The notes beneath the pieces are model-generated. The model saw only the letters and a program-made list of their open reading frames with translations. It did not search any database and was not told the origin of the DNA. Both the position numbers and the translations under genes were made by a program. A DNA stretch of 7,879 nt from an uncultured Planctomycetota bacterium (GTDB lineage Bacteria > Planctomycetota > SZUA-567 > JAFGNG01), in contig CAMZKK010000070.1 in NCBI GenBank assembly GCA_947311175.1, positions 1 to 7,879 of the forward strand. Direction: 5' to 3'. Of this stretch, positions 1 to 5,637 are shown in pieces (positions within the stretch are counted from its first letter, which is position 1; each line of letters begins with the position of its first letter).

Positions 1-487
1 CTCCTGCCGGTCTGATGCCGGCAAGCTTCGCTAAATCTACACTACCTTCTGTCTGACCTGCTCTAACGAGGGTGCCTCCATTTTTGGCTCGAATAGGTTG
101 GACATGTCCCGGTTTTACAAAATCGGCAGAAGATGCCCCCTTAGCCGCAGCCTTCCGAATAGTGCAAGCCCTATCCTCAGCGCTAATGCCGGTTGTCACC
201 CCTTCTTTCGCTTCAATGGTTACTGTAAAAGCGGTATTAAAAGGTGCATGATTATCAATCTCTGGTACCATTTGCTTTAATTCGAGATTTTCACATATTT
301 CATCATCTAAAGTAAGGCAAATCCATCCACGACCATGAGTTGCCATAAAATTAATATCAGATGCCTGAATATTCTCAGCAGCAACAACTAAATCGCCTTC
401 ATTTTCACGATCCTCATCATCAACAAGCACGACCATCTTACCGGCTCGAAAATCATCAATGACTTTTTCAATATTTGTAAACGGCAT
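1..487 (-). CDS. ribB: 3,4-dihydroxy-2-butanone 4-phosphate synthase (RibB or N-terminal half of RibBA), 3' end cut off by window edge
   Basis: Converts ribulose 5-phosphate to 3,4-dihydroxy-2-butanone 4-phosphate plus formate, the four-carbon precursor for riboflavin; cytoplasmic. My translation from the ATG at 487 gives 162 residues before the edge. It shows the acidic active-site loop DDEDRENEGD (residues 23-32, with E28, E30 and D32 matching E. coli E38, E40 and D42), GRGWICL (52-58), TTGISAEDRA (98-107), the PGHVQPIRA segment with H128, and RAGQTEGSVDLAKLAG (142-157). E. coli RibB is about 217 residues, so roughly 50 or more residues are missing; whether a GTP cyclohydrolase II domain (RibA) follows cannot be seen. 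Odd point: the family's second metal-ligand histidine (E. coli H153, in GHTEA) is Gln145 here. The ribosome binding site is weak (GGA about 8 nt before ATG). A sigma-70-like promoter lies just upstream, and no FMN riboswitch is present. Identity of the family is very sure; RibB versus RibBA is open. Confidence 0.93.
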   Translation of the reverse strand, partial: MPFTNIEKVIDDFRAGKMVVLVDDEDRENEGDLVVAAENIQASDINFMATHGRGWICLTLDDEICENLELKQMVPEIDNHAPFNTAFTVTIEAKEGVTTGISAEDRACTIRKAAAKGASSADFVKPGHVQPIRAKNGGTLVRAGQTEGSVDLAKLAGIRPAG

Positions 488-526
488 AATATAATCCAAT
501 ATTTTTTGGTTAATTTTAAACGGTAT

Positions 527-555
527 ACTATAATAGTTACCTTGCTAATCAGCAA
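527..555 (-). promoter_or_regulatory. Candidate sigma-70 promoter for ribB
   Basis: Reading the minus strand, TTGCTG (550-555) and TATAGT (527-532) are separated by exactly 17 nt, giving 3/6 and 5/6 matches to TTGACA/TATAAT. Transcription would start near 520, leaving a leader of about 35 nt before the ATG at 487. The -35 box lies inside a perfect 6-bp inverted repeat (CTTGCT/AGCAAG, 541-556), a possible operator. The leader is too short for an FMN riboswitch. Confidence 0.55.
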
Positions 556-556
556 G
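541..556. repeat. Short perfect inverted repeat overlapping the ribB -35 box
   Basis: CTTGCT at 541-546 and AGCAAG at 551-556 are perfect reverse complements around a 4-nt centre. There is no adjacent T-run, and the pckG terminator lies immediately to the right, so this is more likely a protein-binding site or chance than a terminator. Confidence 0.4.
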
Positions 557-570
557 TTAATTTAAATAAA

Positions 571-601
571 AAAAGCGTCCTAAATAAACTAGGACGCTTT
601 T
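571..601 (-). terminator. Rho-independent terminator of pckG
   Basis: AAAAGCGTCCTA (571-582) pairs perfectly with TAGGACGCTTTT (590-601), a 12-bp stem with a 7-nt loop. On the minus strand the stem is followed by a T-run (complement of the A-run starting at 568). It lies 20 nt after the pckG stop codon and insulates pckG from ribB. Confidence 0.9.
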
Positions 602-620
602 AAATTAAAACTTAGAAATA

Positions 621-2423
621 TTAACCAAGTCTGGACTTGAGATTTTCAAATTGTTTTTTCATCTCATCAGGAAGCTTATCGCCAAATTGAGCAAGATATT
701 CTTCTGCCTCAGCAAGACTTGCTTTGAACAATTCTTTATCAACCTTCATAAGCTCAGCATAATCTTCTGCAGAAATATCAAGACCTGACAAATCAAGCTC
801 GCCCTCTTTTGGCATCAATCCAATTGGAGTTTCAATCGCTCCGACTTTACCTTCTACCCGTTCGCACATCCATTTAAGAACTCTGCTATTATCGCCAAAG
901 CCAGGCCATAGCCATTTTCCATCCGAAGTTTTACGGAACCAATTCACATAAAAACATGCAGGTGCTTTGTCGCCTAATTTATTGCCCATTTCAAACCAAT
1001 GCTTCATATAGTCTCCACCATGATAACCAATAAACGGTTTCATCGCAAATGGATCAAAGCGAAGTTTTTGCGCAACATCAAGTGCGGCAGCTGTTGGTTC
1101 GGAAGCTGCTGTCGCCCCCATATAAACGCCATGAGAAAAATCAAATGCTTGATGCACAAGCGGAATGGTATTAGAGCGACGACCACCAAAAACAAATATA
1201 TCAATTGGCACGCCAGCAGGATTTTCCCAATCTTCACAAATTACCGGACACTGCGATGCAGGAGCGGTAAAACGACTATTCGGATGTGCACCTTTAATTT
1301 CTTTTCCATCCTCATCCTTCATTCCCGGCTTCCATGGGTTGCCTTTCCAGTCGGTTCCTCCGGTACATTCAACGCCCATTTCTTCCCACCAAATATCATT
1401 GTCATCAGTAACCACACAATTGGTAAAGATTGCATTCTTGTTAACACTTGCAAGTGCCATAGGATTAGATGCCTCTGAAGTTCCCGGAGCAACGCCAAAG
1501 AATCCGTTTTCCGGGTTGATTGCATATAGCCTTCCGTCTTCTCCTTGTTTCATCCATGCAATGTCGTCACCGATAGTTTCAACCTTCCAACCATCAATAG
1601 TTGACTGAAGCATCGCAAGGTTTGTTTTACCGCAAGCTGACGGAAATGCAGCAGCAATATGAAATTTCTTTCCTTCAGGGTTAGTAAGTCTGAGGATAAG
1701 CATATGCTCTGCCATCCAACCTTCACGATATGCCATCGCAGAAGCAATCCTAAGAGCAAGACATTTTTTGCCCAATAAAGCATTGCCACCATAGCCAGAG
1801 CCAAATGACCAAATGAGATTTTCTTCAGGAAAATGAGCAATGTATTTCTTTTCTATCGGAGCACACGGCCATCTACTATCTTTCTGACCTTCTTCAAGAG
1901 GTGAACCTACTGAATGCAGGCAAGGAATAAAATCACCATCTTCACCAAGAATACCATACACTTTAGCACTTACCCGAGCCATGATATGCATATTCAATAC
2001 AACATATGGCGAATCGGTTATCTCAAAACCAATCTTTGCAATTGGTGAGCCAAGCGGTCCCATTGAGAATGGAATCACATACATGGTTCTGCCCTTCATA
2101 CAACCGGTATAAAGTTCAGTCATTGTTTTTTTGAGTTCAACAGGGTCAATCCAGTTATTGAGCGGACCGGCATCTTCCTCTTTTAACGAAGCGATATAGG
2201 TTCTTCCCTCAACCCGAGCTACATCTGATGGGTCAGAATTAAAGGCGAGACAATTTGGACGCTTCGTTTCGTCAAGTCTTACAGCCATTCCACTTGCAAC
2301 CATCTCATTTGAAAGACGATCATATTCTTCCTTTGAACCGTCACACCAAACCACAGAGTTTGGATTACACATTTTTTCTACTTCTGCTACCCAATCAAGT
2401 AGCTTTTTATTCTTTGTTACCAT
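621..2423 (-). CDS. pckG: Phosphoenolpyruvate carboxykinase, GTP-dependent
   Basis: Interconverts oxaloacetate + GTP with phosphoenolpyruvate + GDP + CO2: the gluconeogenic step, or anaplerotic in the reverse direction. Cytoplasmic and Mn/Mg-dependent. The 600-residue length is normal for the GTP class. Visible landmarks, with rat enzyme counterparts recalled: R70 (R87) in the PEP site; YGGNALLGKKC with K220 (K244) and H240 (H264) as Mn ligands; P-loop AFPSACGKTN (259-268) with the reactive Cys264 (C288), K266 and T267; kinase-2 DDIAW with D286-D287; PNSRF with R384 (R405) as substrate arginine; and guanine-pocket segments FVFGGRRSNTIPLV (410-423) and NWFRK (494-498). All key residues are intact, so it should be active. 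Start choice: AAGGAG at 2430-2435 lies 6 nt before the ATG. The leader carries a possible attenuator hairpin and the gene ends at a strong terminator, so it is probably monocistronic. Confidence 0.98.
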   Translation of the reverse strand: MVTKNKKLLDWVAEVEKMCNPNSVVWCDGSKEEYDRLSNEMVASGMAVRLDETKRPNCLAFNSDPSDVARVEGRTYIASLKEEDAGPLNNWIDPVELKKTMTELYTGCMKGRTMYVIPFSMGPLGSPIAKIGFEITDSPYVVLNMHIMARVSAKVYGILGEDGDFIPCLHSVGSPLEEGQKDSRWPCAPIEKKYIAHFPEENLIWSFGSGYGGNALLGKKCLALRIASAMAYREGWMAEHMLILRLTNPEGKKFHIAAAFPSACGKTNLAMLQSTIDGWKVETIGDDIAWMKQGEDGRLYAINPENGFFGVAPGTSEASNPMALASVNKNAIFTNCVVTDDNDIWWEEMGVECTGGTDWKGNPWKPGMKDEDGKEIKGAHPNSRFTAPASQCPVICEDWENPAGVPIDIFVFGGRRSNTIPLVHQAFDFSHGVYMGATAASEPTAAALDVAQKLRFDPFAMKPFIGYHGGDYMKHWFEMGNKLGDKAPACFYVNWFRKTSDGKWLWPGFGDNSRVLKWMCERVEGKVGAIETPIGLMPKEGELDLSGLDISAEDYAELMKVDKELFKASLAEAEEYLAQFGDKLPDEMKKQFENLKSRLG

Positions 2424-2429
2424 TTTGTT

Positions 2430-2435
2430 CTCCTT
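2430..2435 (-). promoter_or_regulatory. Ribosome binding site of pckG
   Basis: AAGGAG on the minus strand, 6 nt before the ATG at 2423. It fixes this start over any internal methionine. Confidence 0.85.
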
Positions 2436-2470
2436 AAAAAGAAATAAAATATAGTTATAGAATACCTATT

Positions 2471-2497
2471 AAAAAGCCCGTAAGGTGTTCAAACGGG
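2471..2497 (-). promoter_or_regulatory. Possible attenuator-like hairpin in the pckG leader
   Basis: In an otherwise AT-rich leader there is a GC-rich patch. On the minus strand CCCGT (2493-2497) pairs with ACGGG (2477-2481) around an 11-nt loop, followed by C and five T. An alternative pairing AAGCC/GGCTT is also possible. The arrangement resembles a short intrinsic terminator about 50 nt before the pckG start. The stem is only 5 bp, so this is tentative. No convincing -35/-10 pair for pckG was found. Confidence 0.35.
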
Positions 2498-2559
2498 GAG
2501 GCTTGCATTGTTATGAAATTAGATTTTTTTTTACAACACAAAACTTTTAATGGGTTTAA

Positions 2560-2595
2560 AAAATAACCTCATACTTTTAAATATGAGGTTATTTT
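2560..2595. terminator. Long-stem terminator, probably bidirectional, at the end of the 74-residue basic protein gene
   Basis: AAAATAACCTCATA (2560-2573) is the perfect reverse complement of TATGAGGTTATTTT (2582-2595): a 14-bp stem with an 8-nt loop. T-rich tracts follow on both strands. The TGA stop codon of the minus-strand gene (2569-2571) lies inside the distal arm, so the last residues of the protein are encoded by the hairpin. Confidence 0.85.
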
Positions 2596-2793
2596 ATTTT
2601 TTCTTATTTTAAAAAAATTATTATCCTCGTTGGCTTTAGAAGAACTTGCACGATGTGGATGAGTATTCTTCTTGATTTTAAGACCTTTTTTCCACTTTGT
2701 CTTAGACGCTTGCTTGGCTTTAAGAGTTTTCCTAACTTTGCGTCTTGCCTTAGCTAACGCTTCTTTTTCTGATTTTCTTGTTGTCTTGGGCAT
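2569..2793 (-). CDS. Small, very basic hypothetical protein (74 aa)
   Basis: Not assigned to a family. The first 45 residues are lysine/arginine/alanine rich, with helix-forming repeats such as KEALAKARRKVRKTLKAKQ, then a Ser/His/Asn-rich stretch. This composition is typical of nucleic-acid-binding proteins (histone-like or ribosome-associated), but that is inference only. It is very probably expressed: GGAG sits 8 nt before the ATG, a near-consensus promoter sits upstream, and a long terminator follows. Oddity: the final eight codons and stop overlap the terminator stem. In addition, a run of seven T in the coding strand (2611-2617) could slip; one T fewer would give a TAA at 2604-2606, just ahead of the hairpin, and a shorter product of similar character. 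The real C-terminus is therefore uncertain. It has no signal peptide, no membrane segment and no cysteine. Confidence 0.75.
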   Translation of the reverse strand: MPKTTRKSEKEALAKARRKVRKTLKAKQASKTKWKKGLKIKKNTHPHRASSSKANEDNNFFKIRKNKITSYLKV

Positions 2794-2836
2794 TTAATTA
2801 TCTCCATTTATTTTAATTGTCTAATATTTAAATTAA

Positions 2837-2865
2837 TTTATATAAAGGTATTGATATTAAGTCAA
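2837..2865 (-). promoter_or_regulatory. Strong sigma-70-like promoter of the basic protein gene
   Basis: On the minus strand TTGACT (2860-2865) and TATAAA (2837-2842) are separated by exactly 17 nt, each 5/6 to consensus. The expected start of transcription is near 2830, leaving a leader of about 37 nt with GGAG before the ATG at 2793. This is the best sigma-70 promoter in the window and suggests abundant expression. Confidence 0.75.
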
Positions 2866-3076
2866 GTTGTTTTCTAGTATTTTATCATCTCAAAGGATGA
2901 CCAATTTTAATGAAATATTCCATTTTCATTTACTCAACAGCACAAGCACCAATCGAATAAAGGAAAATATAGCGATGTATTATCAAAATTACCTCTAGCG
3001 ATAGCTAAAGCACCTTCTTTTTTAATTCTCAACTTTTAATTTTTAATTAAATTTAACGTAACTACGAAATTTAGAA
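2866..3076. other. Non-coding spacer with AT-heptamer remnant
   Basis: Downstream of the FolD-like gene and upstream of the basic protein promoter. It contains a degenerate heptamer run of TTTTTAA/TTTTAAT units (about 3018-3055), similar to the longer array at 6961-6998. It also contains a short unsupported open frame on the minus strand (3032-2934). No convincing terminator for the FolD-like gene, RNA gene or good ribosome binding site was seen. Confidence 0.5.
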
Positions 3077-3967
3077 CTAACTCATACTTGCCAACAATTT
3101 ATCTTTTTTTGCTTCTGAGATTCTTGCAAAATAGACAACATTGTAAATAAAGATAGCTCTTTCTAATAAAGAGATTCCTCCGGCAGGTAAAATTGCTGAA
3201 GCATAATCCTTTATATCTTCACAAAATGCCCCCCCACCGGTAAAATCTTGAGGTAAGCCTCCCGGACCAGAAGCACCTGCGTCAATTAAAACCGCATCCT
3301 TTTTTATTTGAGTTCTTGAGATAGCCCTCGGCGAAACATTATTTGCAATTATAATATCGGCATTTGATAACATATAATCCTTTGTGTCATCCAGTGAAGC
3401 CGAAACCGTTACTACTGAATTTTTAGCTAACAGCAAAGAGCAAAGGGGTTTACAAAAACAATCAACATCACCAATTACAAGAATAGATTTTTGATAAAGG
3501 TCAATATCGTGAGTAATAAAGGTTGAAATGACAGAAGAACATAAAGGTGGTGAGGCTGATTCTTCCGGTGATATTAAAACATTTGCAAGATTAAATGGAT
3601 GTTTGATTTCAAGATCTTTTTCAATCGGCATTTTTTTTAAAATTCGCAATAACGGAATTGTAACCGTATGGCTTACTAACACAACAACACCGGTAATGGA
3701 ATTATCTCTTGCAATATCTGATAATCGCTCATCAATTACGGTTGCCGATATGTCTTCAGGAAAGGTTTTTATCAAAAAATCGACATTAATTTTCTGACAA
3801 GCTGCCGCCCGTTCCGTCGCTAATTTTGAATTAACCGGGTCATCACCAACAACAATACAAACAATTCTAACGGTCTGACCTCGTCCTTTTATTCCCTCAA
3901 TCTGTTTTATCGAATCACTTACAATCCCCTTAGCCAATTCATTGATTTGCAAGATTTTCGTAGGCAC
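3077..3967 (-). CDS. Divergent FolD-like protein, predicted lack of canonical methylene-THF dehydrogenase/cyclohydrolase activity
   Basis: Family: the FolD two-domain fold (N-terminal catalytic, C-terminal Rossmann). 296 residues, close to the usual 280-300. Landmarks in order: GDDP (41-44), EKDLEIKHPFN (116-126, matching FolD EKDVDGFHPxN), VIGDVDCFCKP (164-174, matching VIGRSxIVGxP), VTVSAS (186-191), NADIIIANN (202-210), AVLIDAGAS (225-233) and YASAILPAGG (255-264). By hand alignment to E. coli FolD the catalytic Lys54 position is Arg53, Tyr50 is Leu49, Gln98 is Leu97, Asp121 is Glu120, the PCTP motif is PPLC, the GxS of the nucleotide loop is GDV, and PGGVGPMT is AGGISLLE. The start is GTG at 3967, chosen because GAGGAGG (3976-3982) lies 8 nt upstream. 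It follows the STAS gene by 3 nt, so the two are co-translated. True folate activity is doubtful; a sensory or scaffold role is speculation. Confidence 0.8.
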   Translation of the reverse strand: MPTKILQINELAKGIVSDSIKQIEGIKGRGQTVRIVCIVVGDDPVNSKLATERAAACQKINVDFLIKTFPEDISATVIDERLSDIARDNSITGVVVLVSHTVTIPLLRILKKMPIEKDLEIKHPFNLANVLISPEESASPPLCSSVISTFITHDIDLYQKSILVIGDVDCFCKPLCSLLLAKNSVVTVSASLDDTKDYMLSNADIIIANNVSPRAISRTQIKKDAVLIDAGASGPGGLPQDFTGGGAFCEDIKDYASAILPAGGISLLERAIFIYNVVYFARISEAKKDKLLASMS

Positions 3968-3970
3968 AGA

Positions 3971-4279
3971 CTAAACCTCCTCAATGGGAATAAACTCTTC
4001 AAAACCTCCAGCTCTGAGAACCTGTCCAATAGAAGCAGTCACCTTCAATGACAATCTTTTCTTCAAAGATGTTGCTTGAAAAAAGGTTGCGGCAATTATT
4101 CCAATATAAGTGCTATTAATGTAAGTACTTTTGCTAAGATCAATAAACAAATTATTTTCAGGACAGTCTAACAGAGTTCGACAAGCATCATCAAACATTA
4201 AATCTCTATCGTGAAGCATATCACGATTAACAAATAAAATTCCACCATCTACTAAAAAGTCTTTTGCTTTGTCAGTCAT
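3971..4279 (-). CDS. STAS-domain protein, anti-anti-sigma factor-like (SpoIIAA/RsbV family)
   Basis: A 102-residue single-domain protein. The core LFIDLSKSTYINSTYIGIIA (44-63) matches the SpoIIAA pattern of a beta strand, then D-S-S-G-L-G, then a helix. Here the tip reads N55-S56-T57-Y58-I59-G60, so the residue aligned with the phosphorylated Ser58 of SpoIIAA is Thr57, with Ser56 beside it. The C-terminal part, SLKVTASIGQVLRAGGFEEF (77-96), matches the usual 'v..v.....L...G..e.f' ending. Known members bind an anti-sigma kinase when dephosphorylated; others are signalling adaptors. No cognate kinase or phosphatase gene lies in this window. The start has AGGA about 7 nt upstream. It is the first gene of a two-gene unit with the FolD-like protein and is divergent from the ECF sigma operon. 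A link to the ECF system is not supported by known biology, since ECF anti-sigma factors are a different class. Confidence 0.8.
   Translation of the reverse strand: MTDKAKDFLVDGGILFVNRDMLHDRDLMFDDACRTLLDCPENNLFIDLSKSTYINSTYIGIIAATFFQATSLKKRLSLKVTASIGQVLRAGGFEEFIPIEEV
3976..3982 (-). promoter_or_regulatory. Strong ribosome binding site of the FolD-like gene, inside the STAS gene
   Basis: GAGGAGG on the minus strand is formed by the last codons of the STAS gene (Glu-Glu-Val-stop) and lies 8 nt before a GTG start at 3967. It decides the GTG start and indicates translational coupling. Confidence 0.85.
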
Positions 4280-4410
4280 AATTGTTTCCTAAGTTGAGCT
4301 AATCATAAATTTAAAATAACACTATAAAACTACATAGAACAACAATAATGGTCAACTAAAATAAAATTATTTTATTGCTGACATTAAAATTCCAAGTAAA
4401 TTTGTTTTTA
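4280..4410. other. Divergent intergenic region, STAS side
   Basis: AT-rich spacer between the divergent STAS and ECF sigma genes. A possible minus-strand -35 (TTGACC, 4350-4355) has no good -10 at 16-18 nt; TATAGT (4321-4326) is 23 nt away. An AT-only palindrome (AATAAAA/TTTTATT, 4360-4376) is present. No confident STAS promoter can be called. Confidence 0.4.
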
Positions 4411-4437
4411 TGCAATATTTATATCATTAAATCGTTA
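4411..4437 (+). promoter_or_regulatory. Putative ECF-type autoregulated promoter of the sigma operon
   Basis: TGCAATA (4411-4417), 14 nt, then TCGTTA (4432-4437), which continues as TCGTTATTAAA to 4442. The same two blocks with the same 14-nt spacer recur at 6226-6257, upstream of the second secreted protein gene. ECF promoters typically have a -35 element ending in AA and a CGT-containing -10 at this distance, preceded by a T-rich tract, which is also seen here. The leader would be about 25-30 nt. Confidence 0.65.
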
Positions 4438-4471
4438 TTAAAGAAAAGAATAACTAAATAAATGAGAAGCA

Positions 4472-5032
4472 ATGACTGAAAAAAAAGATTATGACCTTAT
4501 TTGTGAATATTTAAACGGGAACACCGAGTCGTTCGGTAAACTCTACGATAAATATTCCTCTCAACTTTTTCGATTCATAAGAGGATTTACCGGTGAAAGC
4601 AATGCGGAAGATATTCTCCACGATGTTTTTATTCAAGTAAGTGAGGCATTAAATAAGTATGAAGACAAAGGTAAATTCAAGAGTTGGATATTTACAATTG
4701 CCAGATCACGAAGTCTTGATTTTTTAAGAAAAAAGAAACGCCAGAAAGCAAAATCAATAAGTTCAGATGAATCGACCTTGATTGATAAAAACATCACAAA
4801 ACCGGAAGAAATAGAAAGCAGAAAAGAGATGAAACAGATTATTGATGCCGCAATAAATAAACTTCCCGAAACGCAAAGGGAAATTTTTATTATGAGACAA
4901 GATGCAGAACTTTCATTTAAAGAAATTTCAAATATATTAAATATACCGATAAATACTGCCTTATCGCATATGTATCGAGCAACCGACACCTTGAGGCAAA
5001 ATTTAAAATCATTAGAAACCTATACCGACTAA
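4472..5032 (+). CDS. ECF (extracytoplasmic function) RNA polymerase sigma factor
   Basis: A 186-residue sigma-70 family protein with only regions 2 and 4, the ECF layout. Sigma2 spans about residues 21-91 (FGKLYDKYSSQLFRFIRGF; AEDILHDVFIQV; FKSWIFTIARSRSLDFLRKKKR), with the -10-contacting helix and the basic end. A linker follows (92-125), then sigma4 at about 126-178 (LPETQREIFIMR; helix-turn-helix SFKEISNILNIPINTALSHMYRA at 148-170). It directs RNA polymerase to a small regulon, probably including its own operon and the gene at 6322. The start ATG at 4472 has only a weak purine-rich site (GAGAAG, very close), and no better in-frame start exists upstream. The anti-sigma gene starts 22 nt after its stop. 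The exact ECF group is not assignable by eye. Confidence 0.95.
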   Translation: MTEKKDYDLICEYLNGNTESFGKLYDKYSSQLFRFIRGFTGESNAEDILHDVFIQVSEALNKYEDKGKFKSWIFTIARSRSLDFLRKKKRQKAKSISSDESTLIDKNITKPEEIESRKEMKQIIDAAINKLPETQREIFIMRQDAELSFKEISNILNIPINTALSHMYRATDTLRQNLKSLETYTD

Positions 5033-5043
5033 GATAATCAAGT

Positions 5044-5049
5044 AAGGAG
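5044..5049 (+). promoter_or_regulatory. Ribosome binding site of the anti-sigma gene
   Basis: AAGGAG, 5 nt before the ATG at 5055. It is stronger than the site of the sigma gene, which would favour excess anti-sigma over sigma factor. Confidence 0.8.
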
Positions 5050-5054
5050 TAATT

Positions 5055-5627
5055 ATGAATTGCGACAATATCAAACAAATATTTTTTATAATTGAAAGCA
5101 ATGAAGCGTGCGAAGAAGAAAGGAAAACATTTGCTACTCACCTCAAGGATTGCAAAGCTTGCCAGCACGATATTGCTGAATTAAGAAGCACCCTCGATAC
5201 TTATCAAGAACAAAAACAAGCTATTAGCTTACCGGAAAATTTACGAGAAAAAGTTATCGGCATAACCATTTCTAAAAAGCAGAAGATTTCTTATCTCAAA
5301 TATATAATTGCAGTTGCGGCAACTATTGTTTTTGTAGCAGGAATTACCCTTATACAAACCAATATTTTTGAACAAAAAACTACCAACAACGAGAAAAACT
5401 TTACAGAGAACAATACATTTGCCACTCTTAATAATCCCGAGATGTTGAGTTTACTTAGCAGTGCAAACAATAGTATAAATTCAGCCAATATTCTAATTTC
5501 CAACATCAATCATAAAACCCAAGAATACACAATCAGCGAAACCCCTGCAGAGCAAGATGCAGTAGAGATACTAAATAGTTTAGAAAAAGAATTATTAGAC
5601 ATTTCAACAACCAACGACATATTGTAA
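5055..5627 (+). CDS. Transmembrane zinc-finger anti-sigma factor
   Basis: 190 residues. The N-terminal cytoplasmic part has the zinc-binding anti-sigma (ZAS) signature H29-x3-C33-x2-C36, with C3 or C19 as the possible fourth ligand. This domain normally sequesters the ECF sigma factor at the membrane. A linker (37-79) is followed by a single membrane-spanning helix (about 80-100, YIIAVAATIVFVAGITLI) after a basic segment (KKQKISYLK), giving an N-in topology. The outside part (about 102-190) is Asn/Thr/Ser rich, lacks cysteines and resembles no domain I recognise; it is the likely sensor or proteolysis target. Position right after the ECF sigma gene with a 22-nt gap confirms the pairing. The secreted protein gene follows after 10 nt, so signal input from that protein to this domain is plausible but inferred. 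Confidence 0.9.
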   Translation: MNCDNIKQIFFIIESNEACEEERKTFATHLKDCKACQHDIAELRSTLDTYQEQKQAISLPENLREKVIGITISKKQKISYLKYIIAVAATIVFVAGITLIQTNIFEQKTTNNEKNFTENNTFATLNNPEMLSLLSSANNSINSANILISNINHKTQEYTISETPAEQDAVEILNSLEKELLDISTTNDIL

Positions 5628-5637
5628 AGGAGAGATT

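Noticed and set aside
98..280. Open frame of 60 codons on the plus strand antisense to ribB
   Set aside because: Opposite strand of a clear RibB reading with family motifs; no ribosome binding site.
488..570. FMN riboswitch upstream of ribB
   Set aside because: The leader is only about 35 nt from the predicted transcript start and none of the conserved FMN-aptamer segments is visible.
999..1608. Two overlapping plus-strand open frames (159 and 147 codons) antisense to pckG
   Set aside because: They lie inside a fully conserved PEP carboxykinase gene, have no recognisable domain or start signals and are explained by shadow coding.
2910..2960. 16-residue plus-strand peptide beginning at an ATG
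   Set aside because: No ribosome binding site or promoter; chance frame.
2934..3032. Minus-strand 32-residue frame from TTG, possible gene remnant
   Set aside because: Too short, no ribosome binding site and no recognisable family; its start lies in the AT-heptamer region. It could be part of a dispersed repeat but nothing here shows that.
4321..4355. STAS promoter TTGACC ... TATAGT
   Set aside because: Spacing is 23 nt, outside the working range, and the 15-18 nt alternatives have poor -10 boxes.
4360..4376. AT palindrome AATAAAA/TTTTATT between the divergent STAS and ECF genes as an operator
   Set aside because: Pure A/T inverted repeats of this size are expected by chance in such AT-rich DNA; no repeated copy nearby.
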